A stretch of DNA of 64,000 bases from Fodinibacter sp963811825 (GTDB lineage: Bacteria; Actinomycetota; Actinomycetes; Actinomycetales; Dermatophilaceae). Of the stretch, positions 54,909 to 63,919 are shown piece by piece. The notes below the pieces were generated by a model. It did no database searches. It was not told the DNA's origin and saw only the letters and a list, made by a program, of their open reading frames with translations. The translations under genes were made by a program, and so were the position numbers. Positions within the stretch are counted from its first letter, which is position 1; each line of letters opens with the position of its first letter. The DNA lies in NCBI GenBank assembly GCA_963811825.1, contig CAWESS010000036.1, forward strand, positions 1 to 64,000, given 5' to 3'.

Positions 54909-55295
54909 TCAGGAGCTGGGGATGACCAGCTGCTGGCCGGCGCTGACCTGCGCGGTGTTCAGGTCGTTGGCCATCTGGATCGCGACGATGCCCTGGCTGA
55001 TCGACATCGTCGGCAGCTCGGCGAGGGCGATCTGCGACAGCGTCTGCCCGGGCGCGACGGTCACCGAGCGCAGCGGCTCGGACGCCCCGGCACCCCGCAG
55101 CCCGGTCAGGCCCATGACCGCGGCGACAGCGAGCACGAGGAGGAAGATCGCCAGGCGGCCGCGACGCGTGAGGCGAACGCCCACGGCATCCGACGCGGTT
55201 CGTGCCTGACCCTGGATCACGACGAGCTGCGGGCGCCGCGGGGCCGGCGAACCGGCGTACCCGAGGTCGGTGGGGTCCCACGCGAGTGCACTCAT
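54909..55295 (-). CDS. LysM-domain membrane protein divergent from lexA (DivS/ChiZ-like)
   Basis: A 128-residue intact protein. A cytoplasmic N-terminus (WDPTDLGYAGSPAPRRPQLV) is followed by one membrane helix (RLAIFLLVLAVAAVMGLTG) and an external LysM domain (SVTVAPGQTLSQIALAELPT, VAIQMANDLNTAQVSAGQQL). Proteins of this layout divergent from lexA are known in actinobacteria: Rv2719c/ChiZ in M. tuberculosis and DivS in Corynebacterium. Both are SOS-induced and block cell division. A perfect LexA box lies 35 bp upstream of the ATG at 55295. The same role is likely here by synteny and domain content. Confidence 0.88.
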   Translation of the reverse strand: MSALAWDPTDLGYAGSPAPRRPQLVVIQGQARTASDAVGVRLTRRGRLAIFLLVLAVAAVMGLTGLRGAGASEPLRSVTVAPGQTLSQIALAELPTMSISQGIVAIQMANDLNTAQVSAGQQLVIPSS

Positions 55296-55329
55296 GATGT
55301 CTCCTCCATCTCGGTGGCCGGGGCCACCG

Positions 55330-55345
55330 TCGAACCGGTGTTCGA
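55330..55345. promoter_or_regulatory. LexA (SOS) box, perfect palindrome
   Basis: TCGAACCGGTGTTCGA exactly matches TCGAAC-N4-GTTCGA. It lies between lexA and the divergent LysM gene and should control both. A second, partial site (CGAATGTTCGAAC) follows at about 55371-55383. Confidence 0.92.
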
Positions 55346-55543
55346 TAGAACGTCTGTACGAGTTGTAGCACGAATGTTCGAACCACTCAAGACACGCCTC
55401 GTAGAAATGTTTGAATTCTCTGTACGAGCCTCGTAGGGTGTCTTCATGCAGGAGATCCTGCCGACGAGCACCGACAGTCGGCCTGACCTGCGAAAAGACC
55501 GGGACTGACACCAGAGCCGGTGACCGTGACCGAAGGGGTCGAC

Positions 55544-56266
55544 ATGGCACGTCCGAGGAACGCCGACATCCACGAGATGCCCGACCGCGGCGACGGCGGG
55601 GCGCTCACCCACCGGCAGCGCAAGGTCCTCGAGGTCATCCGCAACTCCATCGACCGGCGCGGCTACCCGCCGAGCATGCGCGAGATCGGCGACGCCGTCG
55701 GCCTGACCTCCCCCAGCTCGGTGGCCCACCAGCTCTCCACCCTGGAGCGCAAGGGCTACCTGCGCCGCGACCCCAACCGGCCGCGCGCGATCGAGGTCAT
55801 CTCCCCCGACACCGCGAGCGACGAGCCCGGCTACCGCGGGATGCCCGAGCACGACGAGGAGGACGTCACCGGCATCAACGACCAGCGTCCCGAGGCCACC
55901 TACGTGCCGGTGCTCGGACAGATCGCCGCCGGCGTGCCGATCACCGCCGACGAGGTCGTCGAGGACGTCTTCCCCCTCCCCCGGCAGATCGTCGGCGAGG
56001 GGTCGCTGTTCCTGCTGCGGGTCGTCGGTGACTCGATGGTCGACGCCGCGATCTGCGACGGCGACTGGGTCGTCGTGCGGCAGCAGCCGAGCGCCGACAA
56101 CGGCGACATCGTCGCGGCGATGCTCGACAACGAGGCGACGGTCAAGACCTTCAAGCGGCGCGACGGCAAGGTGTGGCTGATGCCGCACAACCCGGCGTTC
56201 TCACCGATCGACGGTGACCACGCGACGATCCTCGGCAAGGTGACGGCGGTGCTGCGCCGCATCTGA
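55544..56266 (+). CDS. lexA: LexA repressor
   Basis: A 240-residue intact protein. The N-terminal winged HTH reads LTHRQRKVLEVIRNSIDRRG, PSMREIGDAVGLTSPSSVAH, with basic residues for the LexA box. After a linker the autoprotease domain shows the Ala-Gly cleavage site in VLGQIAAGVPI, the catalytic Ser in VVGDSMVDAAICDG and the catalytic Lys in ATVKTFKRRDG. RecA-stimulated self-cleavage derepresses SOS genes, here including the LysM gene and probably the HNH gene at 22948. The ATG at 55544 (GAAGGGG upstream) is preferred to the GTG at 55520. Confidence 0.97.
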   Translation: MARPRNADIHEMPDRGDGGALTHRQRKVLEVIRNSIDRRGYPPSMREIGDAVGLTSPSSVAHQLSTLERKGYLRRDPNRPRAIEVISPDTASDEPGYRGMPEHDEEDVTGINDQRPEATYVPVLGQIAAGVPITADEVVEDVFPLPRQIVGEGSLFLLRVVGDSMVDAAICDGDWVVVRQQPSADNGDIVAAMLDNEATVKTFKRRDGKVWLMPHNPAFSPIDGDHATILGKVTAVLRRI

Positions 56267-56296
56267 GCCGCGCCGGTGGGTGCTGGCTCCGCCGGG

Positions 56297-56722
56297 TCAG
56301 TCGTCGCGGTCGCCGAGCCAGGCCAGGGCTCGACGGCAGGATGCCGTGACGTCGGCTCCGAGCCCGGCCTCCTCCCACAGCTCCCACCACTCGTTGTCGT
56401 GGGAGCGCACGGCCCGCCGCAGCACCTGCCGCGACTTCTCGACGAGCTCCTCGTCACCCGTGGGGAGCGGTTCGGCGGCGAGCCACTCCGGAAGGTACGG
56501 CTCGCCCTGTGCCGCAGCGGGATTCACCGAGGCGCCCACCGCTGCGGCGCCAGCCACGGCTTCGCACATCACCGGGGCCTCGACGTAGTCGGTCGCCCGC
56601 AGCACGACGTCAAGGGCTCCGAGGATCTTCCCCGCGCGGTCCTGGCGGGGCAGGTCGTGCACCTCGTCCAGGAAGTCGAGCGCGTCGTCGTTCTCGAAGG
56701 GTCCTGATCCGGTGGCTCCCAT
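56297..56722 (-). CDS. DUF4259 domain protein
   Basis: A 141-residue intact protein. The family's N-terminal pattern is clear: MGATGSGPFENDDALDFLDE (glycines, aromatic, DD-A-x-D-x-L). A helical body follows (CEAVAGAAAVGASVNP, LVEKSRQVLRRAVRSHDNEW, WELWEEAGLGADVTASCRRA). DUF4259 proteins are small cytoplasmic proteins of unknown function, sometimes near toxin-immunity loci. It is the last gene of a leftward run after the PAT-like and Sir2 genes, 58 bp from the former. Confidence 0.85.
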   Translation of the reverse strand: MGATGSGPFENDDALDFLDEVHDLPRQDRAGKILGALDVVLRATDYVEAPVMCEAVAGAAAVGASVNPAAAQGEPYLPEWLAAEPLPTGDEELVEKSRQVLRRAVRSHDNEWWELWEEAGLGADVTASCRRALAWLGDRDD

Positions 56723-56779
56723 GGTCGCAGCGTACGCCCGCCGCACTGGGGTGCGATCAGCGGAGGGCCGTGCCCCTCG

Positions 56780-57268
56780 TCACGGTCGCAGCCGCTGCCA
56801 CCACGCGATGTCGACCCACCGGTCGAACTTGCGGCCCACCTCGCGCAGGGTGCCCCGGTGTTCGAAGCCGGATGCCGCGTGCAGCCTCTCGCTCGCGGCG
56901 TTCGGCTGGGCGATCACCGCCAGGCAGGCGTGGATGCCGTCCGCGTCGACCCGACCCAGCAGCTCGGCGTAGAGCGCCCGTCCCACCCCGCGGCCGCGCG
57001 CCGCGGGCGCCAGGTAGACCGACGTCTCGCGGGTCGCGTCGTACGCCGGGCGCGGACGGTAGGGCACGGCATACGCCATGCCGAGGATGTGGCCGTCGTC
57101 CTCGGCGACGAGCACGTGGTCACCCGGACGGGTCGAGGCGACCCGCTCGGCGAACAGCGCAGGTGGCTGGGGTGTGAGGTCGAAGGTGGCGAAGGACGTC
57201 GTCACGGCGTCGTTGTAGATGTCGGCCATCGCCTCGAGGTCGGCGGCCGTGGCGGTGCGGATGTTCAC
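56780..57268 (-). CDS. Phosphinothricin acetyltransferase-like GNAT enzyme
   Basis: A 162-residue intact protein. It begins NIRTATAADLEAMADIYNDA (GTG start), then VTTSFATFDLTPQPP, the hallmark of the PAT/BAR/YncA-type N-acetyltransferases. The acetyl-CoA loop is SVYLAPAARGRGVGRALYAE (R-G-R-G-V-G). The C-terminus GTLREVGRKFDRWVDIAWWQ is typical too. Relatives acetylate phosphinothricin, methionine sulfone/sulfoximine or other amino groups. It starts 2 bp after the stop of the Sir2 gene, suggesting an operon, perhaps an acetylation/deacetylation pair. Confidence 0.93.
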   Translation of the reverse strand: MNIRTATAADLEAMADIYNDAVTTSFATFDLTPQPPALFAERVASTRPGDHVLVAEDDGHILGMAYAVPYRPRPAYDATRETSVYLAPAARGRGVGRALYAELLGRVDADGIHACLAVIAQPNAASERLHAASGFEHRGTLREVGRKFDRWVDIAWWQRLRP

Positions 57269-57270
57269 GG

Positions 57271-58156
57271 TCAGGCCGCGGTCTCGACGTCGAGCAGCCC
57301 CCGCAGCGTCGGGCGCAGCGGGGCGTCGAGGCGCAGCGTCATGAGGTCGTCACCGCGGGTCGGGCCGCGCGTGATCGCCATGACCGGGATGCCGCGCTTG
57401 GCCGCGTGACGCACGAAGCGCAGGCCCGGACATCACGGCGAGCGACGAGCCCAGGACGAGCAGGGCTGGCGCCTCGTCGGTGAGGGCGTAGCAGGCGTCG
57501 ACGCGGTCACGGGGCACCGATCCGCCGAAGAAGACGACGTCGGGCTTGAGGGTGTCCGCCCCGCAGGTCGTGCAGTGCGGCAGGTGGAAGGCGGTGACGA
57601 GGTCGTCGTCGAGGACGATGTCGCCGTCGGGCCGGATCTGGCTGCTCACCCGTGACCCGTCGGGGGCCTCCCCCGAGGCCAGTGCCTCGAAGCCCGGGTT
57701 GTCCTCGGCCATCCGAGCCTGGAGCAGGTCGCGGTCCGACCTGGTGTCGCAGGTCAGGCAGACCACCTCGGCCAGGCTGCCGTGCAGCTCGGTGACGCGC
57801 CGGCTTCCGGCCGCCTGGTGCAGCCCGTCGACGTTCTGGGTGATGACCGGGCCCAGGGTGCCGCGGTTCTGCAGGGCGGCCACGGCCCGGTGGCAGTCAT
57901 TCGGTTCGGCGTGGCTGAACCGCTGCCACCCGATGAACGAGCGTGCCCAGTAGCGCTGCCGGGCACCGCTCGTGGCGACGAACTCCCCGTGCTGCATCGG
58001 GGTGACCCGGCGCAGGCCGTCCGGACCGCGGTAGTCGGGGATGCCGCTGTCGGTCGAGATTCCGGCGCCCGTGAGCACGAGCGTGCCGGGGTGGTCGAAC
58101 AGCAGGGCTGCGAGCGAGGCGAGTGGCGCGGTGGTGGGCGCGACGGCATCCGGCAT
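57271..58156 (-). CDS. Sir2-family NAD-dependent protein deacylase
   Basis: About 294 residues with one frame change near 57428. Sirtuin motifs are complete: LVLTGAGISTDSGIPDYRG, PVITQNVDGLHQAAG, the catalytic His in VTELHGSLAEVVCL, and a zinc site with four cysteines (VCLTCDT and HCTTCGADTL). KPDVVFFGGSVP, LLVLGSSLAVMSG and the C-terminal LRFVRHAAKRGIPVMAI also appear. The enzyme removes acyl groups from lysines with NAD. The ATG at 58156 faces a divergent region containing a REP-like hairpin. The next gene, 2 bp away, is an acetyltransferase. Confidence 0.95.
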
Positions 58157-58170
58157 GCCGTCAAGTATGC

Positions 58171-58220
58171 GAGGTGGGTGCTGAGGTGGTCGCCCAGCAG
58201 CCACCTGAGCACCCAACCTC
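58171..58220. repeat. REP-like palindrome (copy 2)
   Basis: Arms GAGGTGGGTGCTGAGGTGG and CCACCTGAGCACCCAACCTC pair imperfectly around an 11-base loop. The core arms and the inner GGTCGCC match the hairpin at 215-250. Here it lies between divergent genes, so it is not simply a terminator. Confidence 0.55.
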
Positions 58221-58270
58221 GACGGGCCGCGCGGCTCACATCACCGCAGTCACGCAATCGGACCCTGCCG

Positions 58271-58285
58271 ATAACTCGGCGTTAT
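58271..58285. promoter_or_regulatory. LysR-type operator with overlapping -10
   Basis: ATAAC-N5-GTTAT is a perfect 15-bp T-N11-A-type palindrome, 13 bp upstream of the LysR gene start. TATAGAAT (58283-58290) overlaps as a -10. Autoregulation by the LysR protein is likely. Confidence 0.7.
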
Positions 58286-58297
58286 AGAATGTGGCGC

Positions 58298-59251
58298 ATG
58301 ATCGACGCAGCAGGGCTCCGGGTCATGAAGGCCATCGCCGACGAGGGCAGCTTCACCGCGGCCGCGACCTCGCTGGGGTACACCCAGCCGGCCATCTCGC
58401 AGATGGTGCGCCGCCTCGAGCAGCGCACCGGCACCGTGCTCGTCGAGCGCGTGGGCCGCAACGTGCGCCTCACCGAGGCCGGCCAGGTGCTCGCCCGGCA
58501 CGCGACCCCGGTGCTCGCCGCGATCGACGCCGCCGAGGAGGAGGTCGCCGCGATCGCCGGCCTGCGCAGCGGTCGGGTGCGGCTCATGGCCTTCCCGTCG
58601 GCGTCGGCGACCCTCGTGCCGCGCGCCCTGTCGCTGGTCAAGAAGCGCTTCCCCGACGTGAGCATCACCCTGACCGAGGCCGAGCCGCCGGAGAGCCTGG
58701 CCGCGCTCAAGGCCGGTGAGTGCGACCTCGCCGTGGCCTTCGCGTACGAGGGCACGGACATCGGGCGGGGCGAGGAGGACCTCGACCAGTTCATGATCAC
58801 GACGCTGCTCGACGACGAGGTGCGGCTCGCGGTGCCCGAGGGTCACGCCGTGTCCGGGCAGGAGAACGTCGACCTCGCCGTGCTGGCTGACGAGCCGTGG
58901 ATCGCGGGGTGTCCGCGCTGCCGTGGCCACCTGCTGCAGCTGACCCACGACGCCGGCTTCCGGCCCGACGTCGCGTACGAGACCGAGGACTACGTCGCGG
59001 TCATGGGCCTGGTCGCCGAAGGGCTCGGCGTGGCGCTGATCCCCGACCTCATCCTGCGCACGGTGCACCACCCGGACGTCGTCGCGCTGCCGATCACGCC
59101 GGCGTCGCGCCGCTCGATCATGGCCGTCACGACCTCGGACCTGCAGCGGGTGCCCGCGGTCAAGGCGACCCTGGAGGCGCTCATCGAGAGCGCGGCCGCG
59201 CAGTCGACCGCCTCGACGGTGCGCGGGCCGGAGCCCACCTTCTCGATCTAG
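58298..59251 (+). CDS. LysR-family transcriptional regulator
   Basis: A 317-residue intact protein. The winged HTH is at residues 4-63 (GLRVMKAIADEGSFTAAATS, LGYTQPAISQMVRRLEQRTG, LVERVGRNVRLTEAGQVLAR). A LysR substrate-binding domain follows (GRVRLMAFPSASATLVPRAL, VSITLTEAEPPESLAALKAG, EDYVAVMGLVAEGLGVALIP). Two cysteines in IAGCPRCRGHLLQL might form a redox or metal site, which is unusual for the family. The ATG at 58298 follows a well-formed promoter and palindrome. No target operon is adjacent. Confidence 0.94.
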   Translation: MIDAAGLRVMKAIADEGSFTAAATSLGYTQPAISQMVRRLEQRTGTVLVERVGRNVRLTEAGQVLARHATPVLAAIDAAEEEVAAIAGLRSGRVRLMAFPSASATLVPRALSLVKKRFPDVSITLTEAEPPESLAALKAGECDLAVAFAYEGTDIGRGEEDLDQFMITTLLDDEVRLAVPEGHAVSGQENVDLAVLADEPWIAGCPRCRGHLLQLTHDAGFRPDVAYETEDYVAVMGLVAEGLGVALIPDLILRTVHHPDVVALPITPASRRSIMAVTTSDLQRVPAVKATLEALIESAAAQSTASTVRGPEPTFSI

Positions 59252-59407
59252 CAGTGCTTCGCCATCTGGAAGCCACGGAACCCCGTCGAGTCATCATCGG
59301 AGTGCATGACTCGGATCCACCTTCATAGCCTGCAGTGCATGCTCAGGCTTGAGAAACTGCGCGCGGCACGGCCACGACGCGACACCGTGGATGGCGACGA
59401 CGTTCGA

Positions 59408-59676
59408 CTACGCCACCTTGCTGGCGTAACGCTGGCGGGCGGCCTCGCCCGAGGTCCCCACGAAGGTGCCGATCGCCGACCACGAGAGACCTGCGGCGCG
59501 GGCTGCACGGATCGCCTCGAGAACGTGCCGCTCCGCTTCTGAGCGCTCTGCCACCGCGACCCGAAGGAGTGCGACGACCACGGGGTCCAGCTCGTCGTCA
59601 GGATGGGCTCGTAGTTCTCGAATCTCTCGGCCAGATCGTCGGCGCGGGCAAGGATCTCATCAAGTGTTCTAGGCAT
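59408..59676 (-). CDS. Small HTH protein (antitoxin-like), function unknown
   Basis: About 87 residues with one frame change near 59600. N-terminus MPRTLDEILARADDLAERFE, then a helical body (DPVVVALLRVAVAERSEAER) and an HTH-like end (LSWSAIGTFVGTSGEAARQR, YASKVA). Similar small proteins occur as DNA-binding antitoxins. No toxin ORF is adjacent: 156 bp without a clear gene follow to the LysR stop. GTGAGGCGA precedes the ATG at 59676. GC content around it is lower than average. Confidence 0.6.
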
Positions 59677-59771
59677 TCGCCTCACCGGGGAACTTCTCGA
59701 GCGAGCATCGCACGTGCGACGACCGGATCACGCACCACAAGTTACCTGTTCCACCAAGCGCTGCAATGGCT

Positions 59772-62176
59772 TCAATCCCCGGTCACGACGACGACGTCTC
59801 CCCCACGTTCGGCGATCGCGACGTCGCCGTGCTGGTCGGTGCGGTAGATCGCGTACCCGTTGCGCCGCAGCAGGTCCAGGTGCCGCGGCGCCGGGTGCCC
59901 GTAGTCGTTGTCGGCACCGACGCTGATGACGCCGACCGGCGCACGGACCGCCGCCATCAGGTCGTCGTCGAGGTTGGCACTGCCGTGGTGCGGGGTCTTC
60001 ACGACCTCGAACCCACCTGCCGCGAGCGCCATCGACGGCTCTCGGCGCAGCCGCAGCAGCAGGTCGTGCGCCGCCTCGCGCTCGACGTCGCCGAGCAGCA
60101 GGGCGTCGACCGCACCACTGCGGGCAGCCAGCACGACACTCGCGTTGTTCGGCACCGACCCGTCGGCGATGCGTCGCCACGGGCTCCACACCACGGCATC
60201 CAGGTCCCCCACGGTGAGGCGGTCGCCGGCGCGCAGAACCCGCATCGGGATGCCGTGCGCCGCCGCGAGCGCCTCCACCGCAGCGGCCGCGTCGGCCGGC
60301 TCGCGCACGGGGGTGACGAGCAGCTGGGCGACGCGGCGGCCGTCGAGCGCCCCGACGAGCCCGTCGACGTGGTCGGCGTGGAAGTGGGTGAGGACGACGG
60401 CATCCAGGGTCGTGACCCCGAGGCGTGACAGGCAGCGGTCGACCAAGGGCGGGTCCGGACCGGCATCGACGAGGACGGCACTGGTCGACCCGGTGCGGAG
60501 CGCGACGGCATCCCCCTGTCCGACGTCGCAGACGACGACCCGCCAGCCGTCGGGCGGCCACGTGACCGATCGCGTGGGAACGAGTGCGGCGGCACTCAGG
60601 AGGACGCAGCCGAGCGCGAGCACGGGGTGGGCCGCGGCCCCGGCCGCCATCGCTCGACCGGTGAGCAGCACGACGACGGTGAGTCCCGCGAGCAGCAGGG
60701 CCCCGGGCGCGCCGTCCGGCCACGGCAGGGTGCCCCCGGGGACCTGCGCGAACCACCGGGCAACGCGCGCGATCCCCCAGGCCGGGAGCACCCCGGCCCA
60801 GGCGACGAGCTCGGCACCCCCGCTCCACACCACGGAGGTGAGAGCCGCCGCGACCCCGGCAACCGTGGCGATCGGCACGAGGGGCGCGGCGAGCAGGTTG
60901 GCGAGCACCCCCACGACGCTGACCGAGCCCTGGAGCAGGACCACGAGTGGTGCGGTCATCGCTTGGGCCGCGACCGGCACGGCGAGCGCCGGTCCGAGCG
61001 GAGCGAGCCGCGGTGGCAGCCGCGCACCGATGGCCTCACCCCACGGCCGCGTGAACAGCAGGAGCCCGAGGGTCGCGACCGACGACAACGCGAACCCGAA
61101 GGAGCGAGCCAGCCACGGGTCGAGGACGAGCACGACACGATCGCCGCCCCGAGCACCGGTGGGCCGGCGGAGCGACGGGCTCGGCTGAGACCGATGAGGC
61201 CGATGGCCCCCATGGCGGCGGCCCGCACGACACTCGGCTCGGGCCGGGCGAGCACGACGAACCCCGCGAGGGCGAGGAGGGCGAGTACCGGGCGCGCCCA
61301 CCGCGGCACCCCGAGCAGCATGCACAGGCCCAGGACGAGCCCGATGACGACAGCGACGTTGCTGCCGCTGACGGCGGTCAGGTGCGTCATGCCGGTCGCC
61401 CGCATGGCCTCGGTGAGATCCGGCGGGGTACGGCTGGTGTCACCGATGACGAGCCCCGGCAACAGGCCCCTCGGGTCGGCCGGCGCGTCATCGACCGAGC
61501 TCCGCAGGCCCGCCCGCAGCCGTTCGGCGGCGGCCGCCACGACACCCGGCGGCTCGACCACCCGCGGCGGCCCGCTGACAGCCAGCGCGGCCACGCGGTC
61601 GTCACCGGGTTCGGTCGGCCGGAGCCGCCCGCGGACCTCCACCGTCGATCGCCAGGCGGGCTCGGCCAGCGTGGCGTCGCCGGTGAGCAGGACCGGGGCT
61701 CCCGTGCCACGCCGCTGACCCCGCGCGTCGAGCCGGACCATGGTCCCTTCGCGCAGCACGCGCGCGGTGTCGCCCCGCCCGGTGACCGTGAGCGCGTCCC
61801 CGGTGACGACGACCAGCGCGGTGACGGCTGCGCGCTGGTCGACCAACGCCGCCAGGCCGCCGCGCAGCCGCAGCGACGTGTGGCCCGCCGCGGCCAGCTG
61901 GAGGATGACGACGAGCACCAGGGTCAGCACGACGGGCCAGCGCAGGCGGGACCCGGCCAGCACCCGGGGACGCCGGCTTCCCGCCACGAGCAGGGCCGCA
62001 CTCGTGCTGACCGCCGCCACCGCCAGGTGGGCATCCACCGTCATCGCGAGGGTGGCGGCCGCGACGACCCACGCCGCGACGGCGGGCCCGAGCAGACGCA
62101 GGTCCGTCGCCGTCGCGCTTCGGCGGCGTGCGGTCTCGTCGCGAAACCCCGTGCCGGCCTCCTTCGCGACCGTCAC
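59772..62176 (-). CDS. comEC: DNA uptake channel ComEC/Rec2
   Basis: About 800 residues with one frame change near 61135. The N-terminal part has membrane helices and an OB-like region (LTGDATLAEPAWRSTVEVRG). The competence domain shows GLLPGLVIGDTSRTPPDLTE, the conserved MRATGMTHLTAVSGSNVAVV and PWGEAIGARLPPRLAP. The C-terminal 280 residues are a metallo-beta-lactamase domain (LVDAGPDPPLVDRCLSRLG, VVLTHFHADHVDGLVGALDG, EVVKTPHHGSANLDDDL) with the HxHxDH motif intact, likely the nuclease. It imports single-stranded DNA across the membrane. The GTG at 62176 overlaps the comEA stop (GTGA). Confidence 0.94.
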
Positions 62177-63209
62177 AACGTGACGAGAGGAGAGAGCTGG
62201 GACAGCAGCTTCTCGCCGATGCCGCTCACCTCCCCCAGCTCGTCGACACTCGTGAAGCGGCCGTGCTCGGTGCGCCAGTCGAGGATCCGCTGGGCGAGCA
62301 CCGGCCCCACCCCCGGCAACGTGTCGAGCGCCGCGAGGTCCGCCGAGTTGAGCGGAACGAGCCCGCCAGCACCACCAGAGCTCCCCGCACCACCCCCACC
62401 GCCAGCACCTCCCAGCAGGAGGACCCGGCCCGGTGAGCTCGCTGGGGTCGACGGGGTCCCCGGGCGCAGGCACCCGCACCTGCTCCCCGTCGACGAGCAC
62501 CCGCGCCAGGTTGACCCTCGACAGGTCGGCGCCCTTGCTCGCACCCCCCGCCGCCTCGACCGCCTGCGCCACCCGCGACCCCAGCGGCAGTTCCTGCACG
62601 CCCGGCCGCTTCACCTGCCCGACGACGTGGACGACAACCACGCCGGATGCCGTAGCCGTCGCCGATGCCCCCGCGGCTGGCACTGGGCCCCCCGGACCGG
62701 CGGGCGACGGCGACGGGGACGACGTGGGCCCGAAGCCCTGCCCCGCGGACTCACCGACCCCGACCGGGGCGCCCGCCGCGCTCAGGCCCGTCGGCCCGGC
62801 CCGGGATCCTCCCCCCGGAGCGATGACGGTGCCCTGGGAGTCCGCGCTCGCCCACAGGACCCGCAGCCCGAACACCGCGACGGTGAGCAGGCCCACGACG
62901 ACCACCCCGAGGACGGCCGCCCGGCGCGGCTCCCAGCGCGCCCCGACGAACGCCGCGGGCAGCCGCACCCAGACCCCGGGGACGGACCGCGCGCGCGTGG
63001 CGCCCGGCATCCGCCACAGTGCCTGGCTCCACCGGGGAAACACGAGGTTCGCGCGGCAAGACAACCCTTGTTGACCTCGGGTTTTCCCCATGGGGAGGGA
63101 AAGCTGGGGCCGACAGGTCGCGCTCCGTGGGCACGTAGGCGCCCGGTCTCGACCGCAGGCGCGCCAGAGCCCGCGGTGAGAGGTCTTCGACAGGGTGACG
63201 ACGCGGCAT
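62173..63209 (-). CDS. comEA: Competence DNA-binding protein ComEA
   Basis: About 340 residues. A cytoplasmic N-terminus (RRHPVEDLSPRALARLRSRP) is followed, after a frame change near 63100, by one membrane helix (RRAAVLGVVVVGLLTVAVFG). A Gly/Pro/Ser linker leads to a SLBB domain (VVVHVVGQVKRPGVQELPLG, VAQAVEAAGGASKGADLSRV). The C-terminal helix-hairpin-helix domain reads LNSADLAALDTLPGVGPVLA then RILDWRTEHGRFTSVDELGE. ComEA binds incoming double-stranded DNA on the outer face. Another frame change lies near 62420. The order comEA-comEC with a GTGA overlap is the standard late competence operon. Confidence 0.9.
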
Positions 63210-63303
63210 ACGACGACCGTATGAACGCGCAGCGCACCCACCCAGCCGACGACCGACCCCTGTGGACGAACCCCGCCAGAACCCGCCCCTGTGGACGACC
63301 GGG

Positions 63304-63916
63304 TCAGTCGCGGCGGCGCCGACCGCGGCGGATCCACCACGCGCGGATGTTGCGCTGGTGGCGCGAGAGCACGAGCAGCGGCAACAGGATGAGCCACGAC
63401 CCCGACGAGCGGGGGGATGAAGGACACGAATCCGGCCGCAGCAGCCACCCCGACCCCCGCGACGGCGAGCATCGTCACGACGGAGGCCTCCCCGACGAAC
63501 GGCAGCACGGTCTTCGCGATCACGAACACGACGACGGCTCCGAGGGCCACCCACGGCGCGATCGCCAGCAACGCCCCGAGGGCGCTCGCCACCCCCTTGC
63601 CGCCCTTGCCCCGCAGGAACGGGCTGAACATGTGCCCGAGCACCACCGCGGTCCCGGCGACGATCGCCGCCCCGGTGCCCATCGAGCGCAGGACGAGCAT
63701 GGTCGGCAGCCAGGCCTTCGCGACGTCGAGGAAGAGCACGAGCACCCCCCACTTGGGGCCGAGCACCCGCCCCGCGTTGGTCGCGCCCGGGTTGCCCGAG
63801 CCGGCCGCGCGCAGGTCACGCCCGAGGGCCCGCGCCAGCAACGTCGCGGGGTTGATCGACCCGATGAGGAAGCAGAGCACCGCGACAACCGCGACCTGCA
63901 CGACGAACGCGCCCAT
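63304..63916 (-). CDS. plsY: Glycerol-3-phosphate acyltransferase PlsY
   Basis: About 204 residues with one frame change near 63405. Motifs of the acyl-phosphate:glycerol-3-phosphate acyltransferase are seen: FLIGSINPATLLARAL, the G-S-G-N-x-G-A-T-N block (RAAGSGNPGATNAGRVLG), and GHMFSPFLRGKGGKGVA with LGALLAIAPWVAL. Five to seven membrane helices are predicted. The last residues, after the shift, are WLILLPLLVLSRHQRN then a basic tail. PlsY makes lysophosphatidate, the first step of phospholipid synthesis. The ATG is at 63916. Confidence 0.93.
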
Positions 63917-63919
63917 CGC

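Noticed and set aside
59772..59860. Expected holA (DNA polymerase III delta) gene after comEC
   Set aside because: The usual actinobacterial order was checked, but the region downstream of comEC holds the small HTH protein and the LysR gene, with no delta-subunit features.
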